The translations under genes and the position numbers were made by a program. Shown here piece by piece: positions 1 through 12,000 of a stretch of 64,000 nucleotides of DNA (position 1 is its first letter; every line of letters begins with the position of its first letter). The DNA comes from Aphidius gifuensis (Eukaryota; Arthropoda; Insecta; Hymenoptera; Braconidae), in assembly GCF_014905175.1 (NCBI RefSeq), contig NC_057789.1:1240001-1304000 (forward strand), in the 5' to 3' direction. The notes beneath the pieces are model-generated. The model ran no database searches. It worked only from the letters and a program-made list of their open reading frames with translations, and had not been told where the DNA came from.

Positions 1-120
1 TTATCCATTATGCCATTTCAGTAAGACCAAGTACTGATCAGAGAATGTAGTCATCATCCAAATTAAAAATTGAATTTATCAATTTTAATTGTTTTTCAAT
101 TTATTTATGTAAATGCATAT
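1..120. repeat. Dispersed repeat at window start
   Basis: GTAAGACCAAGTACTGATCA and the following 90 bp match 4744-4850, including TTGTTTTTCAATTTATTTAT. The element probably extends left of the window. Confidence 0.8.
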
Positions 121-3100
121 TTTAATTTAGTAATAAACAGAAAACTGTTAAATTAAATTGTAAAAATTAAAGTGCTGAATATAAATTAAAGCTCACTTTT
201 AATTTTTATAATTAAAAAAAAAAACAATGATCATCTCACAATTTTGAGAAATTATATTTACAAGTATTTTTGAAGTACCAATTGATCCATCATTTTTAAT
301 AATTCAAACTTGTCTAGGCCCTCTACCTGTCTAGTAAATATGAAAAAGACCTATGTCGTCGAAAATTGCCATTATTTTTTTTTTTTTCGAAAAAAAAAAG
401 GTCATATCAATGGATACATGCCCTTTTGTTATTATTAATTTTTTAATTTCACAAATATAAAAAGGGCTTATCTCTACGAACATATGCTCTTTTGTTATTA
501 ATTTTTTTTATTTATTATTAATTTTTTATCTTATAATCCATAAGCATAAAAATACAGCTGAAAAGCTTTAAAATAAAAAAATGTTTGAGTCAATGGAAGT
601 AAAGCTTTTTTCATAATATAAAATAATAAATAATCTTTAGAATAACAAGAGCGTAAATCCATGCGAAATTAGCTTTGTATTTTATTAATTTTTTGTCAAT
701 TGAATAATTTTATCATAAAAAAAATAGACAAGACGTAAAAATTTTTGTTTATTTAATTTTTCTTTGTTTAAAATTTCTATTATTCTTTAATTTTTTTTCT
801 ATAAATGCATAATGAATAAATAAAATGATATTACTAAACAATTTAACCTACATCACAGTTAATATTTACTTGAATAATATACTCGAATTGTTCGATGAAT
901 AAATTTCATACTTCATTTGCTTCATGCATGAATACAATTCTCTCTTTTTTTTTCTTTCTCATTTACGTTTATCTGTAATATCTATAGATCCAAAATTTAT
1001 TTAACAATTTAACCGTAAATTCAGTTGAGTGTTATATACATATATAGAGATATCAAGCCATCAAGAATCCAAGATTCAACCAAGTAAAAGGAATTTTACC
1101 GCGTGCACCACGCCTTATTCACGTAAATACATATATATTCAACTTAAAAGTTATATATAAAAAGGGGTGGTTTTACGTAAACAGACCAAAAGTCACTTTG
1201 CCTTATAGCCATTTCTACTTTCTATTTCAACCCCTCGTTTGTCCTTCTTTTATAAATTATCCTTACACAACTCTCCTTACAACTTAAACCACCACAAAAT
1301 CTAAAACCAAAAAAAAAAAAATTTATATATAAAAACATAAGAAGTAAATCTTTTATATATTTTTTTTTTTTTATCACACTTGAATACTCATTTATTTATT
1401 TGTAAAACAATTTGAAAAAAACTACTTGACTCGTGTTACAATGTCGTCATAAAAATAAAACAAAAAAATTGAAAAGATGTTTTTTTTATTAAAAAAAATA
1501 AGGGTGGAGTTTAGATGATAAATAAAATTTTAAAAAACAAAATTAATACATAAATGAAAAATGTATTTAATTTAAAAAAATGGAAACATTATTATGATTA
1601 ATTTTCAGGGGATTATTGTTATCAGTTGCATAGTTGCAGTATTGTGGAGAGAAGGGTGAGTGGGTGGATGGGTGGATGGGTGGATGAGTTGATAGGTTGA
1701 TGAGAAGAAGGGAAAAGGGCATGTAGAATGTAGATGAAGATAGTATGCTTCCGATCACACTGTACAAGAGATTCAAGTAATTAGTGAACACTGGATTAGA
1801 TTGGATGGTATTAATACAGTCAGTGACCGTTCATAATATTGGTGAACCATGCCAATATTCTATGTGACAGAGTGCTTGTAATAATTTCATATGAATATAT
1901 TCTCATAGTATAATATCAAAACTAGATTGGGTGATTATGATTATAATCTTGGTACAACAATACAATATTGTATACAATAGATATTCTCTGTCTCTCTTTC
2001 TCTCTTGATACTGTAATAATTATTATTTCGATTTTTTTTAAATTTATAAATCGAGTTCCTTTATTAACCTACAATATTGTCTATATATAATTAAAATATT
2101 TCGATAAGGTAATTCAATTATATTTTTGATTAAGCTAGTTTTTTTATTTTTCTCATCTTAATTAATTTTTATGCTCTATAGTAAATTATTAATTGACTAA
2201 TTGAGGTTTAAAAAATAAAAGAGAATTACTTCTAAAACAAATTGGTGTGTTTGTTTTTTTTTTTCTGGTTTTTTAATAATGCTATTGTTTAATTTTAAAT
2301 GAGACTATTTTCCTATGGAAATTGTCTGTAATTAGTAATCATAATAATTATAATTATTATTTTTTTTTTAATTTATATCTAGTACTATTGTTAAATACAA
2401 AATTGTCAATTATAAAAATAAAATTGGATTATATTATTATTTTAATTGGATTTTTATTTTCATAATAATTTCATCGTTTGGAAATTGACTTTGTTTAGCT
2501 TTTAATTATGTTATTCAAACATTTAATAATTGCTAAATATAAAATTTATAAAAATTATATTTTTTATTATGAAAAAATTACTCGATAAAAATATTTTAAA
2601 AATGAATAAATATTTTATTAATAATGAAGCTAAAAAATAAATCAATAAATTGATACTCATGAAGATTATTAATTGTCATTTCAAATTAAAAATATGAAAA
2701 TAAAAAAATTGAAAAAAAAATTACAGATTCAGCAAATTTATCAACATATTCTCGTCATATTGTCTAAAATATATTGTTTAACCAACGGATCGTTGAACAT
2801 AAAATATGCAAAGCTCATTGTTCCATGGATTCTTAACGTACAAAATTTTTTTTTTCTCTTTTTCATTTTATTATTTTATATTATTATATTTATTTTTCTA
2901 CTTTAACTGTGTCTCACTTTTATTTTTGGTTCTTTTAATTCATCTCTTCACATCTCTTCAACTTTTATTCCCCACATCTACCCCTTTCTCTCCCCATTTT
3001 CACCCCATTTCAACTCACATTACCCCTTTTTCTTCTCTTTATTATTTTCCAAAACTTTCATTCACATAATGTATATACCTATATATAAAAATACATCCGG

Positions 3101-4275
3101 TTTGTGCATTTCTTGGGGCTTTTTAAACAACCAAAACAAGCCCTTTAAAATTATATAAAAAATAAAAAATAAAAATATGTCTTTTGATGCTATACATAGC
3201 TATTTTTAATAATAAAAACTTTGTCTTCTTTTCATCACTAAATTTTATAAATAATGACAAAGTTTAATTAATTTATTATTTTTAATTTAACATGAAAAAT
3301 AAACAGTGAATTAAATATTTTAAAAAATTAAATTAAAATTGAATTCAAGTCTCGAAATAATGAATTCTCCAACAACTCGTTTTCTTAACATTCATTATGT
3401 ATTTTTTATATGTATGCAAGTCGTCTTGTTACACCTTAATTAATAGTAATAATTAAAAGAGAGAGAGAGATGAAGAAAGAGGCTGTATATTTGTAAACGT
3501 GAGCAGTTACTGCAGTAAAAAAATTAAAAAACAACCCTCCAAGGCAATATATCTATACATATATATTTTTTTTTATATTTTAAATATTTTATACGTGTGT
3601 GTGAGTATGATTTTGTGTACCTGTGTATGTGTGTGATAACCATACTACTAATATGATGATGGTATCTCTCTTTATCTCTGCCGAGTATCTAAAATTTGAA
3701 TATGCAAAATTTGTCTCAATTCTTCTCTAACAAACTGGAGTTTTCTCTCCTCAAATTTAATATATCTGCATATTGAAAATTTATAAAAATTATATTTTAT
3801 TTATTTATGATCTATTGTGTTTATTATATATACATTATGTATTTTTAATTTTTTATATATAATAAAGACAATGCAATCAATTTTTTTTTTTTTATTATAA
3901 CTTTTTATTTATTTTGTTACTTTTTTTTGTGTGTTACATTGTTCGTTGTATATTGGAAAATATGATTCACTTGTGATTGGTATTCTGATAGAGAAAATAT
4001 GACTTGGTTAAAGTGCATCCTGCATATATCCTCGAGGGATAATATTCCTAGACAAAGCAAGTCTTTAAAATCATATATCAGAAATAAAAAAACGTGTCTA
4101 ATATTTTTTTTTTTTACTTGAGTTTTATTTTATAAATTTTTATAATATTTTTTTTGAATATATTTTACTTTATTTATCAGCTTTAATAATTAATACATAT
4201 TTTCATAATAAATTTATACAGAAAATTTCATTTTATTTTATATATTTTTCTGTTTTAATTTATGTAAAACTTGTA

Positions 4276-4338
4276 AAAAAAAAACCAAGACTTTTGCTAT
4301 TTACAAAATGCCAATTATAAAAAAATAAAAGCAGTTAT
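4276..4338. repeat. Near-identical direct repeat, left copy
   Basis: About 62 bp (core CCAAGACTTTTGCTATTTAC to AAAAGCAGTTAT) recur at 4854-4916, flanking the SINE region. Confidence 0.9.
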
Positions 4339-4420
4339 CGATAATTATGAGGGAGAAATAGATAGAATATGTGTAAGTGTGTTAAATTATCTTTTTTGAA
4401 AAAAAAATAAAGAACAGGTA

Positions 4421-4655
4421 TCAGGAATTTGAGGCAGATAGTACCTGGCGCAGACCAAGTGCGTTGTTCACGTGGTCTATGCTAGATTATATTTGCCCCA
4501 AACACCATGCCAAATAGTTTCACACCCCACTTAAAATACGATGGTGCGATCATCGTATACACGAAGAGTGTTTGATGGGTTTTGATCTCGAGACCACATG
4601 CATTGTAGGCAGGGCTCTTGCCGACTTAACCATCAGCTTACTCGATGAACTGTAT
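4421..4655 (-). mobile_element. tRNA-derived SINE, copy with degenerate hairpin
   Basis: On the minus strand an A-box (TGGTTAAGTCGG, 4621-4632) and B-box (GGTCTCGAGATC, 4584-4595) are followed by a unique body, a stem (arms 4443-4460 and 4470-4487) and a tail resembling CTCAAATTCCTGATACC. The hairpin and tail match the SINE copies at 39.8-48.8 kb, but the head differs, so it is a related subfamily. Confidence 0.7.
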
Positions 4656-4734
4656 GAAAAATAATCATACTTAATTATTATTGATTTGAAAAAAAATTCA
4701 ACTTTCATTTAAATTATTCATTATGTAATTTATA

Positions 4735-4850
4735 CGTCGATCGGTAAGACCAAGTACCGATCAGAGAATGTAGGCATCATGCAAGTTAAACATTAAATTC
4801 ATCTATTTTAATTGTTTTTCAATTTATTTATGTAAATGCATTTTAAAATC
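4735..4850. repeat. Dispersed repeat, second copy
   Basis: It matches the first 120 bp of the window and lies between the SINE and the right 62-bp direct repeat. Confidence 0.8.
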
Positions 4851-4853
4851 GTT

Positions 4854-4916
4854 GAAAAAAAACCAAGACTTTTGCTATTTACAAAATGCCAATTATAAAA
4901 AAATAAAAGCAGTTAT
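4854..4916. repeat. Near-identical direct repeat, right copy
   Basis: It matches 4276-4338 almost base for base. Confidence 0.9.
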
Positions 4917-6242
4917 GTCTTTTTTGTTCGTGATGCTAATAAATAAATAAGTAATATAGACTTAAAAAATAATTTAAAAACGAAAAAGAACAAAAAAGAA
5001 AATATGTAAATTGTAGGGTATATTGGTTCTAATGACCGTCTTATTTTGTCAACAGATTTCTTGACAAATTGAAAAGGCAAGCAAACGACCAATTTATATT
5101 CCTTCTCTTCTCTTCTCTTCTTATTTTTATTTATTTATATTTATTTTTTTTTTTTATATATACATTTACTTTATCGACCCCATGGTTTCTTCAGTGCTTC
5201 ATTCATTCACTCACAGCAACAATGAATAATGAAATAGTGAATAATGAATAATGACTAATGAGACAAAATCACTACTTGTATACTACAATTATTATTATTA
5301 TTTGTTTTATTTAATATATAGCTATGGTATTTATATTATACGATAAAGAATCGACAATTATTTTCTTCAAGTACAACAAGTTCAAAGTCTCAAGTGCATT
5401 AGTTTCAGATCGTTATATTGAAAGATTGCCATTGAGCGAAAAATAAAAAATTAAATTAAATAAAATAAAAAAAAAAAAACAACAAGTGATTGTATACTTG
5501 AAGAATAAACAGTTGGGAAGTTTCGATAATGGGCATTAATAATATATTATCGAATAAAATAAATTATATTTTTTAATAAGCTTTTATTTTAAAAGAAAAA
5601 TTATTTGTGTCTAAAGACATATGCCCTTTTATTATGAGCTTTTTATTTTGTATTAATTTTTCTAAAATAAAAAAGTGTTCAAGTCCCAGAAAGGGCTATC
5701 AAATTAAGCTCATGTTTTATAAATTTTTGGCAGCTGAATATTTTTCATATCAATTTTTTAAATAAAACAACCAAAAAAAAAAATATTTTAGCACTTTAAA
5801 TTGGAGATAAGCCCTTGTAATTTTAATTTAAAAAATTATGTAGTTTGTCGCTTTTGTTAGTAAAGCAATGATTATTTTTTTTCTTATTTTTTTTGTAATT
5901 TTTTAAAACATTTTAAATTGGACGTCCACTGAAAAAAAAAGCTTCGTATTGTTGTATTTAATTTGTTAAATATAAAATATAAAAATAATAAAATTTCAAT
6001 GATGGGGTAAACACATGTATTGTTTATTAATATTTATAACTTTTGGTTGTGTCATGCAAAAATATTAATAGACCTATACCACCCCTCGAAATTCTTGGTT
6101 ATTAAAATCGAATTGAAATGTTTTTTTGTCATTTTAAATTAGAGCTTTTTTTTTTTTCTGGTGGATAGGCCTTTTTGCTAGTAAGCCGCACATATTTTAT
6201 ATATTTTTATTCAAATATATTATACTTTTTTTTACTCTTTAG

Positions 6243-6384
6243 TGTCCTCACTTTCATGACCCTATTTTAAAAGTCCAATATCTCGGAAGCTTCTTGCATT
6301 TTCTCGACAAGAAGTCTCAAGGGGACTTTTCAAGTCACTGCAGAAAATGCTGCTCCAATGTATTCTTCACTTTAATATCAGATA
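6243..6384 (+). CDS. Candidate upstream PTB exon (uncertain)
   Basis: After a pyrimidine-rich acceptor (tactctttag) an open frame reads CPHFHDPILKVQYLGSF and continues to a possible donor (gtaaac) at 6385. QYLGSF is the typical first strand of a PTB domain, and SH2D5 has QYVGSF there. The donor phase (2) fits exon A when that exon starts at 9003. Against it, the residues after YLGSF (Cys/Ser-rich) look unlike a PTB helix, and the same bases form a nested stem. GC content is raised here. It could instead be a decayed exon or a structured element. Confidence 0.35.
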
Positions 6385-7518
6385 TGTAAACCAAACTTTA
6401 CTATGAATTTCAAAAAACTTATTTTTTTTCAACAAACTCATAGTATCTATCATCCTAGAAGAAAAAAAAATTATTATCAAAAAGTTTTATCAACAATAAT
6501 AAATAATATATATATACCGTTTTTTTTTTTTTCTTTTTTTACAATTTTTTTTTATAGAATATTTTCTGGCAGCACGCAAACTTTGACTGAGTCTCTTTTT
6601 TTTTTTTTGCTAAAACGCCAGCTGGATATGAATCATATCTCCAACATTCATCTCTTTAAATTTTTTTTCTTTCGTTTTTTAAATTACAAAATTATTAACT
6701 CAACTATCAAAATTTAATACTAATCAATATTATTTATTTTTCTAAATACATGATTTTTTTAATTATAGACAAAATGAAAATGATAATTAAATTTATACAA
6801 TGATTGACAAGTGATTTTAGATAAAAAAAAAATAAATAAATATAGATTAAAATGATATAAATTTGTTGATTTAATACTGATGATTGATGATGTACGTTGA
6901 AAATTTTATGTTATAATACAAATCGATGACAAAAACCTTTTAGCCTGTCATTTGTACATTATAGTTTGACGTAGACTGTATATTCTCTCCACCAGTTATC
7001 AATTAATTTTCGGTATATCAAATATCAAACTGTCGTTATATATATTTATATTCATGAAAATGTCAATCAATGAATGACTGTTGTGCTTCATTAAGCAAGT
7101 AAATAACCATCGTGTGATGCATCATTTATTTAAAAAATAAACAATACTCTTTTTTTTAATTACAAAGTACTCGATTAATTTTTTTTTTTATTTTTATCTG
7201 TTTTTTAATTATTCAAATATTAATAATGATTATAAAATTTATTTCATGCTGATAATAAAATTATTTTATAATGATTTTAATTTCATAATAAAATATATAT
7301 CAATTGAATTTTTAAATATCAAATTTTTGCTTTTATTTATAATCATTAAAAACGTGATTTAATTTGCAATTTTTTTTTCTGTTTTATTATGAAATTTATG
7401 GGGTTTTATTTGATTAATTGAATTATAAATTTTTATGTCATTTTGTCGGTGTAATATTTTATTGAATTTTGATATTTAAATGATTTATTTGTTTGACTAT
7501 TTTACAAGATAAATTATC

Positions 7519-7918
7519 AATCAGATTTATAAATATTTTTGGTAAAAATAGCTAATTTAAATTGAATGAAAAATGTCTTTTGTTTATTTTATTTTTATCA
7601 ATTTTGATAATAGTAATAATTTATTTATTTATTTGTTTTAATGTGGCTTAATGTTGTATGAACTAAAATCATTTTTATTTTTTTTTTTATGGAACCCTTG
7701 TAATGCCACAGAAAATCCATCAGATTTATAAATATTTTTAGTAAAAATAGCTAATTTAAATTGAATGAAAAGTGTCTTTTGTTTAATTTATTTCTATAAA
7801 TTTTTATAATAATAATTATTCATTTATTTATTTATTTATTTGTGTTAATGTGGCTTAATGTTGTATGAAATAAAATCATTTTTATTCTTTTGGAACCCTT
7901 GTAATGTCACAGAAAATT
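7519..7918. repeat. Tandem duplication, two 200-bp units
   Basis: ATCAGATTTATAAATATTTT begins at 7519 and again at 7719. The two units stay alike to GAACCCTTGTAATGYCACAG, with minor indels. Confidence 0.9.
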
Positions 7919-9002
7919 AGACCGTTGGATTGAAGAAATAATTTATTATGCACCCTTGACAATACGTGAGTCAAGAAAATAAACGAGTCATTTACAAAAA
8001 TGTCGACTGTATAAATTCATAAATTTACAAAATACATTTAAGTTTGTTTTTTTCTTGATTTTATATTATTTAAAAAATTCAATCTTTATTTTTTTGTGGT
8101 TCATTAAATTTTCATATTCATTATTTATAAAATTAATTTAAAAAAAAATAAAAATAAGAAAAAATTAATTCTTTATTCTGCAATTGCTCTTGTCAGTTAT
8201 GTCATTTTAATTTTTTTTCTTTTAAGTACGGTTTTACATGAGAGCTTTTATTTTTATTTTTTTTTGATCTTGTCTCTTTTTTATTCTCAACGACTGAAAG
8301 GGTTTTTAATCACCCTCGATGAAGAACAATAGCAGATGAGTGTTGTAGGTGATAATGTACAATACGTATGTTGATTCATCATGTTATTGATATGTGTGTT
8401 TGCATGTGTGTGTGTGGCTTTATTATGAAAGAGAAAAAAATTGAAAAAAAAAAATCATGACCAACTGGTTAACAATGGACAATTTTTATGCTTCTTTTGC
8501 TGGTTATTTGAACGATTTAAAATCATTTCAATGAGTTTGACACAGTTTCATTAATTACATGCTTTATTTTTCCATTTAAAACCATAAATTTTCTTTTTTT
8601 TAATTTTAATTTTCATATTTTTATGAATTTTTTCAATGTCAGGCAATTTATTAATTTTTAAAAAATTTAAAAATGCGTTTATTTTAATTTTTTTCATAAT
8701 AAATTATATTCTTTTTTCATTTAATTTGCTTAAGTACATTTTTGTCTTATTAATTAATCATTTTTAACTCGAATTTTTATTTTATTTTATCGTGTTTATG
8801 TCAATTTTAATTTCCATAAATTGTCAATATTAATTTCCCCAAGTTGTCAATATTTTTAATTTAATTTAAAAATATTATTACAATTACTATTTAATTTATT
8901 TAAAATGAAATTTTAAAAAATTTAAATTATTATTAATAATCCATTGTTTTTGCTAATAGCAATAATAATAATTTTTTTTTTATTCAATTTGTTTTAGCAC
9001 AG

Positions 9003-9072
9003 CGATCGATCGACATCTGTACTTTTAATTGTTTCGCTCGCTGGGATAAAAGTATGCAGCCCCGATGGAAAC
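9003..9072 (+). CDS. PTB exon A of SH2D5-like gene
   Basis: The exon lies between a pyrimidine-rich acceptor and the donor at 9073 (gtaagt). It reads DRSTSVLLIVSLAGIKVCSPDGN, a central beta-strand pair of a PTB domain, and joins the next exon in phase 0. Two acceptors are possible: AG at 8996-8997, giving an exon start at 8998, or AG at 9001-9002, giving 9003. The GC content is well above the surrounding sequence. Confidence 0.85.
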
Positions 9073-12000
9073 GTAAGTCAAAAAAAATATTTAAAAAAAA
9101 AAAAAAATACTTGATTAATTCTCACTCAATTTACAAAAAGAAAAAAAAATATTTACCAAAGGTTATTTTTTTTTTACAAAGAAAATAGGTCAAGTAAATG
9201 TGAAAATTTCATGACAAATTTTCCACAATTTTTTTATCTCTCTAAAAACTATAATTTATAAATTTTTTTCTGCTTCTATTTTTCACTTTGGTGTGTAATT
9301 TTGTGGAGAAAATTCAAATAGCATCACAAAGGATCAAAATACAGATAAAAAAAAAAAATTAGAAACAATGAATAAAATGAAAAATGAAAAGAATAAAAAA
9401 AAAAAAGCTTTGAGATGTTACGAAATCACTGAATGCCGATGGAGCCCAATAAAACCCTTTTCATATTACCCACACATCCAGTAAAAAAAATTTTATCTTT
9501 TTGTAAATTCATTATTATTATTCCTTTTTTTTTTGAGATTCATTGAGTCCTCTTGACGACACATGGCTGAATGACAAGTGTGTAGGAAAAAAGAAATGAA
9601 TGAAAGTTGATATACATGTTTGCCACTTGGTTTTTTAAATTTTATTTCTTTCAAATGTATTAACTCACTTATATATCCACTCACACATTACATTGAGAAG
9701 GGTAAATTTCATGTTGGTGAATGAGATAAAGGGAATATATTTACTCCAAAAATACATGGGGGTAAATTCTCGCGAGACTTTGATAAATTTAAAATCAGTG
9801 ATTGGCAGTGCAAATGAATATTTTTGTATTTTCTTTCCTGCACATTTTACATCCCTTCAAAATATCATGAATATTATTCGAAATATATATTTTAAAAGCT
9901 TGATTGATAATATCCGTTTTAGTCTTTATTTTATATCTCTATATATTTTTTTTTTTATTTTTTCATTAAAAAGTTTTTTTGCTTTCAATTGAGAACGAAA
10001 GATTTTATTGTAGAATTTTAGAAAAAAATTTATTTCGATTCTTTAATAATTGAAAAATAAAATATTTATTTAGTTTAATTAATTAGATGTTGATGGTTTT
10101 AATAATTATAAATTAAATTTATTTTTAGAAATTTAAATGGACAAAATGTTTAACTTTGAATGCCGAATTTTTTCGAATTAAATATTTATAAATTTATTTA
10201 TAACAAAAAAAAATATGTTTATAAATTTAATAAATAAACAATAATAAATAAAATATAAACAATTAATAAAAATAATTAAATTTATATATAGATTTTTCTA
10301 TAAAAAATTTAAGAAATATTGAATTTTTAAATTTGAAAATCAAAAAAAATTAAAAATCCTTTGGTTATAAATTAAAAAAAAAAAAATTATAAATAAATAA
10401 ATAACATAATAAACAATTGAAAAATTAATTAATAAAAAAAAAAGTGAAAATATTATTCCAAAATTTTCTAGGAAAAATGAAATTTATTTTTCTTCTTTTT
10501 GTGTTTATATTTGATTTATACATTTCGATTGAATGAAATGTTCTCAGCAATTGTAAATGATTTTCGGTGGGTTGGTCTGAACAAGTTACTATTCTCTCAG
10601 CAATATAACATGTACATCAACGAACCCCAGTGATTTATATAGGTTGACGGACATGTAGCCATCCAAACCAAGACACAAGGCAATCACTTACCAGTGAATT
10701 TCGAATTCGCTTTTACCATTCACTATCAAATAGTATCCAAATAGTAAAACATTTTATACCAAACTATTTTATTCATCACAATTTAATTTCGCTGAAGTTT
10801 CAACAATTTACACATATTAAAACACTGTGCATCATTACGTCATCAAAAGAACAAAAACAAACGGCAAAAAAAAAAAAAAAATCATCATAAATCTCAAATG
10901 GATCGTTGGAGATATTTTACTGCAAGAACACGCACGATTGTTTGCAACCCTCATACATATTATTTTTCATTCATCATCACGACCAATAAATTTATTGATC
11001 ATTTACCAGAAAAAATATTTTTTCTAAAACAAGCAAATTTAATTTTTTTTTTAATAAAAAATATTTGTTATTTATTCATCAAATTTACACATTTTTTTAA
11101 AGAAAAATTAATCAATAAATATCTGATTATTAATTACAAAAATCTGGTATTATTAAATTAATACCAGCTTGATTAAAAGAAAGAAAAAATATTTTTTTTC
11201 TTTTATTGGTTTCTCGACAATCAATCAGAGCATCAGTTAAAATAAAAAAAAAAAAAAAAGTCAGAAATCGATTGATCGGTATAATACCCGTCCAAGAAAA
11301 TAACCATGATAATAATCTGTCTCGTATTGCTTGTAGAGATAATGCCAGCATATATATAGTAAAGAAAAGCAAACAATTCATGAAACCCGACTTCCGTCAG
11401 GATGTTGCACCCTCGGTGAAAAAGGATATACCCTAAAATATATATATGTATGTATAAAAATGAATGAAGGTGGAAAGTTTTGTTGAGGGTCCAAACATTG
11501 CTCACAAATATATATAGAAAATTCACAACGCCCAATGTCCATCCGGTTTTCTTTCAACTTTATATGAATTTTGTCATGTGTACTATATCACAATACACTG
11601 CAGGACATCATCTACCACTCATCTAATGGCAAGAAAACTTTTCAAAGCAACCCTTACTCTCTCACCATCGTCATCATCTTTAACATCAAAAGTCAAACTT
11701 TTTAGTTCTCCTCAAATATTTCTCAAAGTCCATTTATATAAATTATTTTTTATTTTTTTTTTTTCATTTTTTGTTGGTGAAATATATAAGCATAATATAA
11801 TGACAAAATTAATATTAAAAATTTATTTATTTATTTTTTAAAATGTTACCTAAATTATTATGCAAAATTTATTTTTATTTTTTATTAAAATTTTTTTATT
11901 TTTCGGTGATAAATTATTTTTTCCTTGACAATTTTTTGTATTTTTTTTTTTTTTATAAAATTATAAACATGTTATGAATATAAGAAGATGATAATTAATA

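Larger units (their letters stand above)
121..6242. other. Upstream intergenic or intronic DNA
   Basis: No gene is recognised. It holds copies of a short module (AAAAAGGGCTTATCTC ... ACATATGCCCTTTTGTTATT) near 340-530 and 5.6-5.8 kb, a GGTG/GGAT minisatellite near 1.66-1.70 kb, a pyrimidine-rich block at 2.94-3.06 kb, AG and GT microsatellites near 3.46 and 3.59 kb, and the SINE region at 4.4 kb. Confidence 0.5.

Noticed and set aside
1140..1200. TATATAAAAAGGGG promoter-like sequence
   Set aside because: No gene or exon follows; such strings are expected by chance in DNA this AT-rich.
6403..6717. 104-residue frame on +
   Set aside because: It is a poly-T/poly-A driven Phe/Lys/Ile frame in intron-like DNA with no coding features.
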